Positions 25,574-32,627 of a stretch of DNA of 32,627 nucleotides are shown piece by piece. The notes below the pieces were generated by a model. It was not told where the DNA came from. It did no database searches and saw only the letters and a list, made by a program, of their open reading frames with translations. Made by a program: the position numbers and the translations under genes. The DNA comes from Ignavibacteria bacterium RIFOXYC2_FULL_35_21 (GTDB taxonomy: Bacteria; Bacteroidota; Ignavibacteria; Kapaibacteriales; UBA2268): NCBI GenBank assembly GCA_001804705.1, contig MHAY01000066.1, forward strand, positions 1 to 32,627, written 5' to 3'. Positions within the stretch are counted from its first letter, which is position 1. The number at the start of each line of letters is the position of its first letter.

Positions 25574-26764
25574 CTATATAGGTTTCTTTATTATTTTTTT
25601 TGTGGCTTGTTTGGTCAATGCTAATACATAACAATTAGTAGAAACTAATGAATCATTTATAATGCTAAAATTAGGAAATTTTGTAATAATCCAGGATTTA
25701 AATACATCAATATAATACTTAGATGATTGAGCTAATATTATTCGATTGATAATTTTATCTTCCTTTTCATGTATTGCAATTCTTTCATTTTTTGGAAAAA
25801 CAATGTATGGACAATAGGATATTGTTCTGGGTACAGATAAATTATTATATTCCTCTCCAGTATTGGTAAATAAAATTGGAGGTACATCCTTATCGACGTT
25901 GAAATATTTACTGAATTTATCAAAATACCCTTTATATCTAGGAATATGATACAGCGGTTGTAATAGGAATTGTACATTTCCTAAAGTATTATATTCATTA
26001 TAAATTCTATCTTTTTCTTTATCAATATCATCTCCATTCCATGTTTCAAATCCAATAATTAATATATCCCCTTCTCTCATTAAATCATTAATCTTTGTTA
26101 ATATTTCATACTCTTTATAATTCCCGATAGTACCACCAAAAAAAGTAAAAATCCTTTCATTAAATTCTTCATTATTATGAAAAGGTAAATTCTTTTCTTC
26201 AGAAATATCCCAGAAATCAGCAATTATTGAACTTATTTTAAAATTTTTATTTTTAACCTTCGTAGAGTTTAATATTCCAAGTTGAAGTAAAAATGGACTT
26301 ACATCAATTGGGAAATAAGTTATATTTAGATTTTCACTTTCAATAAGTTTTGATGATATTAATACTTCTATTTCCTTTCTCGATGTTGCTGATCCAAGAG
26401 AAATCAATGCAATCCTTCTATTTGGAATGAAATTATTTTCTAAAATATTTGTTAATAATTTCATCTCTATTATACCTAATTCAAATGAAGTATTTCTTGG
26501 CATACTTTTGAAAGCTTCAAGGTAATTAACTGCACCTTCAGTAAATATATACAAATATTTATTTTTCAAATAGAATAAATCGTCATCTTTATTATATCTC
26601 CAAAGAATTTTTTTTCTAATTTCATCATCAAAAGAAATATTTGTGTAACCTTTAGAATCCATATCTGCCAAATTTTTTATGATAAGACATTCTTGTGAAG
26701 ATGTAAGAAAAGAAATGTTATAAAATCCTTTATTTTTATCATATGTATTTGTTGAATTTTCCAT
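25574..26764 (-). CDS. EgtD-like (Methyltransf_33) SAM-dependent methyltransferase
   Basis: A 396-residue protein of the histidine-specific methyltransferase type. ALISLGSATSRKE (119-131) corresponds to the SAM-binding loop, YFPIDVSP (150-157) to the strand binding the ribose, and FTFFGGTIGNYKEYE (206-220) to the family signature (EgtD has a similar GSTIGNF). GDILIIGFETWNGDDIDKEKDRIYNEYN then matches the KD...AYND region loosely. EgtD trimethylates histidine for ergothioneine; related enzymes act on other amines. No egtB or sulfatase-type partner is nearby, so the substrate is open. Its place between livK and livH suggests a link to an imported compound, or a cargo gene that used the operon promoter. 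Confidence 0.72.
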   Translation of the reverse strand: MENSTNTYDKNKGFYNISFLTSSQECLIIKNLADMDSKGYTNISFDDEIRKKILWRYNKDDDLFYLKNKYLYIFTEGAVNYLEAFKSMPRNTSFELGIIEMKLLTNILENNFIPNRRIALISLGSATSRKEIEVLISSKLIESENLNITYFPIDVSPFLLQLGILNSTKVKNKNFKISSIIADFWDISEEKNLPFHNNEEFNERIFTFFGGTIGNYKEYEILTKINDLMREGDILIIGFETWNGDDIDKEKDRIYNEYNTLGNVQFLLQPLYHIPRYKGYFDKFSKYFNVDKDVPPILFTNTGEEYNNLSVPRTISYCPYIVFPKNERIAIHEKEDKIINRIILAQSSKYYIDVFKSWIITKFPNFSIINDSLVSTNCYVLALTKQATKKIIKKPI

Positions 26765-26798
26765 AATTCCACAATTTATTATCTGAGCTAAAATAAGA

Positions 26799-27935
26799 TT
26801 AATTAATAGAAAATAATTTTACAATATAAATATCACCATTGCCGGAGATTTTCTTAATATAAACATCTTTTAAAACATCCCCTTTCGAATTGATACTGGT
26901 ATTTCCAGTAACTCCTCGAAAATTTTTTATTCTATATAGTTTATCCTTTACATTTGATAAATCGAATTTACTATTTTGTATTGTTACAATCAATATCTGT
27001 GTAACATCATAACCTAAAGAAGCAGCAATATCTGGTTCCTTTTTAATCATAAAAAGATAATCTTTTACAAATGATTTTACTAAATCATTGTCAACTTTTA
27101 AATCGAAATAAGGAGCGCTAAAGATTATTGAATCAAAAGAACCTTTAGCTACTTTAATAAACTCTTCATTTTCAAATGATAAATTTCCTGTAATTGGTAT
27201 AGAAATATTCATTTCTTTCATTTGTTTCACAATATTTCCATTTTCAACAGGATTTCCAACAATATAAAGAACTTCAGGTTTTGCATTTCTGATTTTAATT
27301 AATATGCTTTTAAAATCTATTTGACCTTGTTCATATTTTACCCTAAGAGAAACTTCACCTCCTAAAGCTACAAAATTTGAAGTAAATGTATTTTCAACTC
27401 CTATTCCATAATCATTATTAACTGCTATAATACAAACATTTTTTTTATTTAATGACTTGAATAAATAATTTGCCATGACTTGTCCATCGAAATCATCAGA
27501 TAGATAATCTCTAAAAATATAATCACCTGCATCTCTTACCTTTGGGTTTGAGGCTCCAGGGGAAATTAATACAACTTTATTCTTTTCAGCAATTGGTGCG
27601 CAAGCAAGAAAAACTGAACTCATTATATCGCCAATTATAATTTTTGTTTTATCTACTTCTATTAATTTATTAATTGCAGAAACACCATCTTTTGAATTAG
27701 ATTTAGAATCTTCTATTATAAGAACAATTTTTCTTGCATTTTTTCTGTTAAATTGTTCAACAGCAACTTTTATTCCATTAAGTGCGTTATTTCCTGGTTC
27801 TGCAACAGGACCTGTCAACGGCAATATCACTCCAATCTTTATGACACCTTCATCCCTTTTATTACTGCACTGTTCACAAGAAGTAAAAAGAAAAGCAGTT
27901 ATCAAGATTATTGATAAAAGTTTTATTGTTTTCAT
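26799..27935 (-). CDS. livK: Branched-chain amino acid-type ABC substrate-binding lipoprotein LivK
   Basis: A 378-residue periplasmic binding protein anchored by a lipobox (FLFTSC, C20). The two-lobed Peripla_BP_6 fold is recognised by GVILPLTGPVAEPGNNALNGIKVAVEQFN, IIGDIMSSVFLACAPIAEKNKV, NNDYGIGVENTFTSNFVALGG and GYDVTQILI. It captures the substrate for the LivHM/LivGF transporter. It follows livF by 4 bases. Its DNA is more AT-rich than the ATPase and permease genes, and a ligand cannot be inferred. Confidence 0.9.
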   Translation of the reverse strand: MKTIKLLSIILITAFLFTSCEQCSNKRDEGVIKIGVILPLTGPVAEPGNNALNGIKVAVEQFNRKNARKIVLIIEDSKSNSKDGVSAINKLIEVDKTKIIIGDIMSSVFLACAPIAEKNKVVLISPGASNPKVRDAGDYIFRDYLSDDFDGQVMANYLFKSLNKKNVCIIAVNNDYGIGVENTFTSNFVALGGEVSLRVKYEQGQIDFKSILIKIRNAKPEVLYIVGNPVENGNIVKQMKEMNISIPITGNLSFENEEFIKVAKGSFDSIIFSAPYFDLKVDNDLVKSFVKDYLFMIKKEPDIAASLGYDVTQILIVTIQNSKFDLSNVKDKLYRIKNFRGVTGNTSINSKGDVLKDVYIKKISGNGDIYIVKLFSIN

Positions 27936-27939
27936 TTTT

Positions 27940-28647
27940 CTACCTGGAATTTTGAAACAATTTATTTTTAATTTTACCTAATTCAATTTCATTAACTTTA
28001 TTTGCATAATTTGTAAGATGTTTCTCATGCTCAACCACTAAAAACGCAATTCCATCCTTTTTTAGCTTCAATATCGTTTTTAATAAAACTTCAGAATTAT
28101 CCTTGTCCATTCCTGCAAACGGCTCATCAAATAATACTAATTTAGGCTTTGGAATTAATGCCATACCAAATGCAAGTAATTGACGCTCACCTCCACTGAG
28201 AGTAAATGGAGTTGACTTGCGATGCCTGCCGAGACCTGTTATCTCATATACTTCAGTCATTCTCTGTTTTAATATGACTTTATCTTCTATTGTATTGCCA
28301 GCTACCTCCAAATTATTATTAACTGACAAATTTTCAAAGTAATTATTTTTCTGTGGTATATATAAAATTTGTTTCTTTATCATGTCTGAAGACTTGTGGT
28401 TTGTGATGTCATTCCCCTCAAATAAAATTCTACCCTTTTCCGGTTTCAGCAATCCATAAATACACTTTAGCACAGTGCTTTTCCCTGAACCATTGCCACC
28501 TGTCATCAGAACTATCTCTGACCTGCCAACATCAAATTCAACACCGTGCAAAACAGGGCGTTTACCATAGCCTGCATGCAAGTCTTCGACCTTTAGCAGT
28601 GGTACTGCTTGTTTTCCTTTATCAATATAGTTCATTGTCGCTGTCAT
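27940..28647 (-). CDS. livF: Branched-chain amino acid-type ABC ATPase LivF
   Basis: A 235-residue ATPase: Walker A GGNGSGKST, Q-loop in IPQKNN, signature FTLSGGERQLLAFGMAL, Walker B KLVLFDEPFAGMD, and the H-loop in VVEHEKHL. Length and the LHAGYGKRPVLHGVEFDV opening are typical of LivF. Its start overlaps the livG stop by four bases (ATGA). With LivG it powers import through LivH and LivM. Confidence 0.93.
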   Translation of the reverse strand: MTATMNYIDKGKQAVPLLKVEDLHAGYGKRPVLHGVEFDVGRSEIVLMTGGNGSGKSTVLKCIYGLLKPEKGRILFEGNDITNHKSSDMIKKQILYIPQKNNYFENLSVNNNLEVAGNTIEDKVILKQRMTEVYEITGLGRHRKSTPFTLSGGERQLLAFGMALIPKPKLVLFDEPFAGMDKDNSEVLLKTILKLKKDGIAFLVVEHEKHLTNYANKVNEIELGKIKNKLFQNSR

Positions 28648-29393
28648 TGATAAGTCTGCCTCACAAGTTCGTTAGCAGCAAAGTCTCCGTAACTATTAAA
28701 ACGAGAGATTTTTCCTTCGTTCAAAAACAAAATTTCATCGCTGACAGATTCGATGAAATCAACATTGTGTTCAATCTGCAATATCGTTTTGCCGACACTT
28801 TTTAATTTACAAATAATATTTTTTATTTTCTCATAATTATCAGTATCAATACCTGCAACAGGCTCATCCAATAGCAACATACTTGAATCAGCGGCAAGGC
28901 AGCATCCGAGTGTCAGTAGTTTTTGCTGACCGAAGGAAATTTCACCTGCCGACTTGTCCTTTTCATCCAACAGGGAAACAGCATCAAGAATTTCATCTGC
29001 TTTTTTTGATAAAGTAGAAGTAAGTACCTTGCGAGAGTTATGAGGAAGCATAGCTTTAAAAATATTTTCCGAAGAATTATTTGCAAAGGATATGATAATG
29101 TTTTCTTTAACAGTCAAATTTTTGATGAGCCTCAAGTCCTGAAAGGTTCTCGATAAGCCCATCTTGGTGATATTATATGGCTTTTTGTTTAATATTTTTT
29201 TACCGTCAAATCGAACTGAACCTGATTCCGGCTTGATGAAACCTGTAATAATATTGAATAATGTGGTTTTCCCTGAGCCGTTTGAGCCGATAAGAGTATA
29301 TACCTTTCCCTTAATAATCTCAAGGTTCAAACTGTCAAGAACAGTTCTTTCCCCAAAAGCTTTCTTAATATTTTTTATTTGAAGCATAACCAT
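28644..29393 (-). CDS. livG: Branched-chain amino acid-type ABC ATPase LivG
   Basis: A 249-residue ATPase with Walker A GSNGSGKTT, the LivG-type Q-loop region GLSRTFQDLRLIKNLTVKENI, signature ISFGQQKLLTLGCCLA (ISFGQ instead of the commoner LSxGQ), Walker B MLLLDEPVAGID, and H-loop QIEHNVDFI. It is the first gene of the operon on the minus strand. The 270 bases upstream should hold the promoter, but no box is clear enough to mark. Confidence 0.93.
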   Translation of the reverse strand: MVMLQIKNIKKAFGERTVLDSLNLEIIKGKVYTLIGSNGSGKTTLFNIITGFIKPESGSVRFDGKKILNKKPYNITKMGLSRTFQDLRLIKNLTVKENIIISFANNSSENIFKAMLPHNSRKVLTSTLSKKADEILDAVSLLDEKDKSAGEISFGQQKLLTLGCCLAADSSMLLLDEPVAGIDTDNYEKIKNIICKLKSVGKTILQIEHNVDFIESVSDEILFLNEGKISRFNSYGDFAANELVRQTYQ

Positions 29394-29667
29394 AGAAAAT
29401 TTAATACTTTGACCTCAAAATTAGCAATATTAAATATTATAACCTATCTTTAAATATGCAAAGTAAATCCTCTAATTCAGCACAAGTCAAATCACAAGAA
29501 TTCTAACGTTCTAATTAACACTCATTTCAGATAGTCTCGCCTCTGATTTGTTTTTACTATTCATATTTACCTCAAAATTATTTTATCCTATTTCCACAAT
29601 ATTATAAAACATATAAATATTATCCAACAGCATGCAATCGAGGCACAAATTATTTGTATTATCGTTA

Positions 29668-30036
29668 TTACACTGAGTATACTTTTTCTGGGATTGGAGA
29701 TTTCATTTCAAAATTCTCCAGTTTCAAATTGTGATTTAGATTCTTAGCAATTGTTGCTGTTCTTAAATGGGTCTTGTGATAGTACTTCCTTCCAATTCTA
29801 GTAACAATAATACTAAAAATGTTGCCAATTAAAAAAATCACACCAACAACAATAGCTAATAGTTTTGGGGTAAATTTGCCTTGCTCTATTGATATAAACC
29901 ATCCGGCAGCGATAATATTAGCAGCAATAAATAAAGTGTACCAACTTACTAATAGTTGAAAACCATGTCTGGCATAATCGTTCAATTGATTGAATTCCAG
30001 CTTTAATGGCTCAAAGTTAAATTCAGATGATTCCAT
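29668..30036 (-). CDS. Small membrane protein with two transmembrane segments
   Basis: A 122-residue protein with hydrophobic segments at about residues 27-47 (QLLVSWYTLFIAANIIAAGW) and 58-80 (LLAIVVGVIFLIGNIFSIIV), then a basic cytoplasmic tail (RIGRKYYHKTH). I do not recognise a family beyond a general resemblance to RipA/YckD-style two-helix proteins. ATG 30036 is preferred because AAAGGAAA lies upstream; a longer frame of 19 more residues lacks such a site. Confidence 0.6.
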   Translation of the reverse strand: MESSEFNFEPLKLEFNQLNDYARHGFQLLVSWYTLFIAANIIAAGWFISIEQGKFTPKLLAIVVGVIFLIGNIFSIIVTRIGRKYYHKTHLRTATIAKNLNHNLKLENFEMKSPIPEKVYSV

Positions 30037-30058
30037 AATATTTTTTCCTTTATAATGT

Positions 30059-30173
30059 TCAATGATATTTTGTGAGCAAATCAATAAATTCATCTAATTT
30101 CTCATCAAATTCTTCTGCTATCTTTGTACCTTCTTCTTTCAATGCTAATAGATTTTCATTAGGAGCAAGACAA
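30059..30173 (-). pseudogene. Possible gene remnant (C-terminal fragment)
   Basis: Between the GH16-like and small membrane genes, a minus-strand frame without a start reads APNENLLALKEEGTKIAEEF and continues to LLTKYH and a stop at 30059-30061. Its amphipathic, charged character looks coding. It may be the tail of a lost gene or simply a chance frame. Confidence 0.25.
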
Positions 30174-30178
30174 AATCA

Positions 30179-31303
30179 TTATTTAATAAATTCAAATTTG
30201 TTGATAACAACTTCAACTTCTTTATTATCTGATGGTCTATCCCCGTTAAAAAGCCATAAATTTATTCTTGCATTTTCATTTCCAGGTACGGGAATATCCT
30301 GACCTTTATATGTCCAATCATTTATTATGTAACTTGAATCGGGAGGATTTGCAAAATGCCCGTTTATACTAATAAATTTTATACTATCTTTTTGCCATAT
30401 AAAAATATGTGTTGAATTTATCTCAGTTAATTCAGTGTTAAATCTATAAATATTCAAAGGATTTTCCCATGGCTGAACTACATATTGACTATTCAAATTA
30501 TTTGGATTAGACCATCTTGAAAATTCAATATCAATTTCTCTATGATGATAATCAGGGTCATCGCTCCAAGTGAAAAGCCCAAGAACTGCATTCTCATTCA
30601 TTTGGTCAATTCTACTGGAAAGATAAAATATATAATTGCCATATCCGAAATTTTCTTTAGAAATAACTTCTGCACAATACCATTGTCCATTTTTCGTAGT
30701 AACTTTCAAATGTAATTGTTTTTGATTATCTATCCAAATATTTTCAGTGCTATTTAAGAAAAGATTTGGTCCTGGGCCTACCGGATTTTCACTTGTTTTA
30801 ACTGTCCATTCGTAACCCGAAAATGACAAAGTTCTGAAGGTAGAATCTTGTGTACGTGTTACCTCAATATTAGAGACTGAATTTTCAAACAATTCTGATG
30901 GTAGGTTTGAACCTCCATCCATCTTAACTGGGTTATAACTATTAGGTACAAGAAAAGCTGTTATTTTTGTTGCTTGTTCGTCAATTCCACCAGTTGTAAT
31001 ATCACATTCCCAACTCCCATCATTGTTAATTGTTGTTAAGGGATTATCCCAATAAGGCTTTGTCCACCATCCACTTGCTACAAAAATATATACGGCAACT
31101 TTATAGTCGCAATTATTTACATGGGCTACATGCCCTCTAAGATTTCCAAAACTGCCGAATGGCGGTACATAAATATAATCAATATCAGGAATACCTGATC
31201 CGTCAACAATTTTACAACCATTCTCATTGTCAGGACACGCTGAAATAAATAATAATAGAAAAGTAAAGATAAAAAAGGTTAAATAAAATTTTAGAACTTT
31301 CAT
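30179..31303 (-). CDS. GH16-like lipoprotein with N-terminal repeat module
   Basis: A 374-residue lipoprotein (lipobox FISAC, C23). Residues about 40-125 form a beta module, DYIYVPPFGSFGNLRG ... VYIFVASGWWTKPYWDNP ... INNDGSWECDIT ... AFLVPNSY, which recurs in the two loci that follow upstream. Residues about 165-374 form a concanavalin-like glycoside hydrolase 16 domain with the catalytic pattern E256-I-D-I-E260, so nucleophile, assisting Asp and acid/base are all present. GH16 enzymes cleave beta-1,3/1,4-glucans, agar, carrageenan and similar; the substrate is not deducible. The protein is probably on the cell surface. RBS: AGGAGG lies just upstream of the ATG. Confidence 0.83.
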   Translation of the reverse strand: MKVLKFYLTFFIFTFLLLFISACPDNENGCKIVDGSGIPDIDYIYVPPFGSFGNLRGHVAHVNNCDYKVAVYIFVASGWWTKPYWDNPLTTINNDGSWECDITTGGIDEQATKITAFLVPNSYNPVKMDGGSNLPSELFENSVSNIEVTRTQDSTFRTLSFSGYEWTVKTSENPVGPGPNLFLNSTENIWIDNQKQLHLKVTTKNGQWYCAEVISKENFGYGNYIFYLSSRIDQMNENAVLGLFTWSDDPDYHHREIDIEFSRWSNPNNLNSQYVVQPWENPLNIYRFNTELTEINSTHIFIWQKDSIKFISINGHFANPPDSSYIINDWTYKGQDIPVPGNENARINLWLFNGDRPSDNKEVEVVINKFEFIK

Positions 31304-31322
31304 AATAATATCCTCCTAAAAT

Positions 31323-31595
31323 TTACAAGAAATTAATGATAATTTTATTATTTAAAACTAGATCTTCCGGTAGATTTGTCCACCAAACTCCCGAAACTCT
31401 GATATATACAATAACATTATAATCTGTTAGATTTATATTTTCTGTTTTCCCTTTTAAATTTTCCATACTTCCAAATAATGGAACATAGGTAAAGGAAATA
31501 GAAAGATTATCATCCTATTGGGTCGTACTATTGCAGTTACAACTCAATGATAGAATCAGGATGAAATAAGTTAAATATATAATTATTATTTTTAT
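31323..31595 (-). pseudogene. Broken lipoprotein with the same module
   Basis: The minus-strand frame from 31595 has AGGAG upstream at 31606-31602 but ATA in place of the start codon. It then reads a lipoprotein signal ending in LSLSCNCNS, an in-frame TAG at 31515-31517, and then SFTYVPLFGSMENLKG and VIVYIRVSGVWWTNLP before ending at 31323. The second part aligns with YVPPFGSFGNLRG and VYIFVASGWWTKP of the GH16-like lipoprotein. The module's C-terminal half is missing. Lost start, internal stop and truncation together make it a clear pseudogene. Confidence 0.82.
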
Positions 31596-31616
31596 GTTAA
31601 TCTCCTATTAAAAACA

Positions 31617-32303
31617 TTATATACCTTCAGGTGCTTCAATTATATAACTTGCAATAACTCTAATCTTACTTAAAAGCTCTGCCTCCTGGTCGTCGGAATA
31701 TACTTCAACAGCCGAAGGTGGAATATAACTGCTTTCAACTAATAAAGCAGCGACCAAATATGCTTGATAGCCCCGATAAAGCGTTTCAATTCTCCATATG
31801 CCATCATCCTGTATCCTTGCATAACCCCTACCTTCTCTATTATCTGCCCAGGGACGAATATACCATTTATCTGTAAGTACATAAATAATTATTTTATAAT
31901 TTTGATAATCTAATGGCGATATATCAATAATACTTCCTGAAATAATTCTGCCTGGAATAATAGTATCAATTTTTACTCCTTTTTTATAAACTTCTTTTAA
32001 TAATTTGACATCAACAACTCTTTTGTTCGCTGGTTCTATTATTCTATTGTAAGTTATATAACCTTCCTTTTTGAAAAACATTTTAAAGGGTTCTGATACT
32101 ACTATTTTTAAATTATATTTTCCGTTTGTATCAGAATAAACCTTTATTTTTTCATTTTCATTTGTTATTATAACTTTTTCGATAGGCTTTTGAGTTACTG
32201 AATCTGTAACTATTCCACTTATTACAACTTCTGTCTGACTCTTAGCAACATAATTAATAGCTAATAATAATAAATAAATAACGAAAAGTTTAATTTTTTT
32301 CAT
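31617..32303 (-). CDS. Secreted protein: CarboxypepD_reg-like domain plus repeat module
   Basis: A 228-residue exported protein (signal peptide to about residue 23, ending YVAKSQ). Residues about 25-95 form a carboxypeptidase-regulatory-like beta-sandwich (VISGIVTDSVTQKPIEKV, SDTNGKYNLKI, KKEGYITY). Residues about 115-220 are a divergent copy of the module of the GH16-like lipoprotein (YKIIIYVLTDKWYIRPWADN, IQDDGIWRIET, YLVAALLVESSYIPPS). The start at 32303 is fixed by GGAGGTGG four bases upstream. It could bind a surface glycan or scaffold the neighbouring hydrolase; unproven. Confidence 0.75.
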   Translation of the reverse strand: MKKIKLFVIYLLLLAINYVAKSQTEVVISGIVTDSVTQKPIEKVIITNENEKIKVYSDTNGKYNLKIVVSEPFKMFFKKEGYITYNRIIEPANKRVVDVKLLKEVYKKGVKIDTIIPGRIISGSIIDISPLDYQNYKIIIYVLTDKWYIRPWADNREGRGYARIQDDGIWRIETLYRGYQAYLVAALLVESSYIPPSAVEVYSDDQEAELLSKIRVIASYIIEAPEGI

Positions 32304-32332
32304 AACCACCTCCATTAATAAAAAAAATAAAT

Positions 32333-32627
32333 TTAATATTTTTTAATTCTTATTTTTTGATAATTCTTGAATTGCTCATCATTTAAGATAAATTCATTCA
32401 GTTTATACCCATATTTCTCAAATTTGATAAAACTTCCAGCCTTACAATATATCATAAACTCCCCACTGGAATTTGAATACACTTGAGAACCACCAAGTAC
32501 AGATATTTTTACATCCGCTAAAGAAACACCCGTTTCGGAAATTACTATACCATAAAATGGTCTTGATTCGACTTGTTTAATAATATTTTTGAGAGTGTTA
32601 TCTAAAGATAGATAAAAAGATCTCTCT
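32333..32627 (-). CDS. C-terminal part of a CarboxypepD_reg-like protein (runs off the window)
   Basis: The minus-strand frame is open from the window edge to a stop at 32333-32335, giving 97 residues. ESRPFYGIVISETGVSLADVKI ... SNSSGEFMIYC ... IKFEKYGYKLN is the usual carboxypeptidase-regulatory-like beta-sandwich at a protein's C-terminal end. The gene continues beyond the window, lies 30 bases before the next gene on the same strand, and is probably the upstream member of that operon. Confidence 0.7.
   Translation of the reverse strand, partial: ERSFYLSLDNTLKNIIKQVESRPFYGIVISETGVSLADVKISVLGGSQVYSNSSGEFMIYCKAGSFIKFEKYGYKLNEFILNDEQFKNYQKIRIKKY

Overview
The window is AT-rich bacterial chromosome, most likely from the Bacteroidota/Ignavibacteria side of the FCB group. 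Support for this: secreted DUF1573 protein, Bacteroidota-type VirE_N primase, many lipoproteins, carboxypeptidase-regulatory-like (CarboxypepD_reg-like) repeats and short AT-rich palindromic repeats. Several genes still have clear Shine-Dalgarno sites, which argues against a typical Bacteroides-like genome. The assignment rests on gene content only.

Layout. (1) 1-2.9 kb: repeat-rich spacer, a DUF1573 protein, an acyl-CoA dehydrogenase and tRNA-Thr(TGT) with its terminator. (2) 2.9-8.0 kb: a small integrated element next to the tRNA: tyrosine integrase, XRE repressor, divergent HTH/excisionase-like gene and a VirE_N + SF3-helicase replication protein. Its right end was not found. (3) 8.1-10.8 kb: two lipoproteins and one secreted protein on the minus strand, one of the lipoproteins a cholesterol-dependent-cytolysin-like protein. 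(4) 10.8-11.8 kb: a strongly folded candidate RNA, then about 800 bases with nothing recognisable. (5) 11.8-21.6 kb: a type III restriction-modification operon (mod ... res) carrying five extra genes between its two subunits: a GIY-YIG protein, an ImmA/IrrE peptidase fused to a TARG1/DarG-like macro domain, a P-loop kinase fused to a PurA/PurZ-like adenylosuccinate synthetase, a DUF7002 (ADP-ribosyltransferase-like) protein and a DUF1016/YhcG nuclease. (6) 21.6-22.5 kb: 20-bp tandem repeats and gene debris. (7) 22.5-29.4 kb: a branched-chain-amino-acid-type (Liv) ABC transporter operon, read G-F-K-x-x-H-M on the minus strand, with an EgtD-like methyltransferase and a membrane protein inserted, followed by a Q-rich hypothetical gene. 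(8) 29.7-32.6 kb: a membrane protein, a GH16-like lipoprotein and related secreted proteins sharing a repeated module, one copy of which is a dead pseudogene.

The most interesting part is region 5. The four genes from 13682 to 17805 are tightly packed and overlapping. They combine nucleotide-making chemistry (a synthetase with Ser in place of the catalytic Asp of PurA, as reported for 2-aminoadenine phage PurZ, fused to a kinase) with ADP-ribose chemistry (DUF7002 plus macro domain) and a HEIGH peptidase, all inside a restriction-modification operon. The last of the four ends in an ATGA overlap with a leftover start of a res gene. The real res start lies 1.2 kb downstream after the DUF1016 gene, and the two starts differ only at synonymous positions plus the start codon. 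This suggests that the cassette belonged to a second type III locus and was recombined into a mod-DUF1016-res operon. Function is inferred, not shown.
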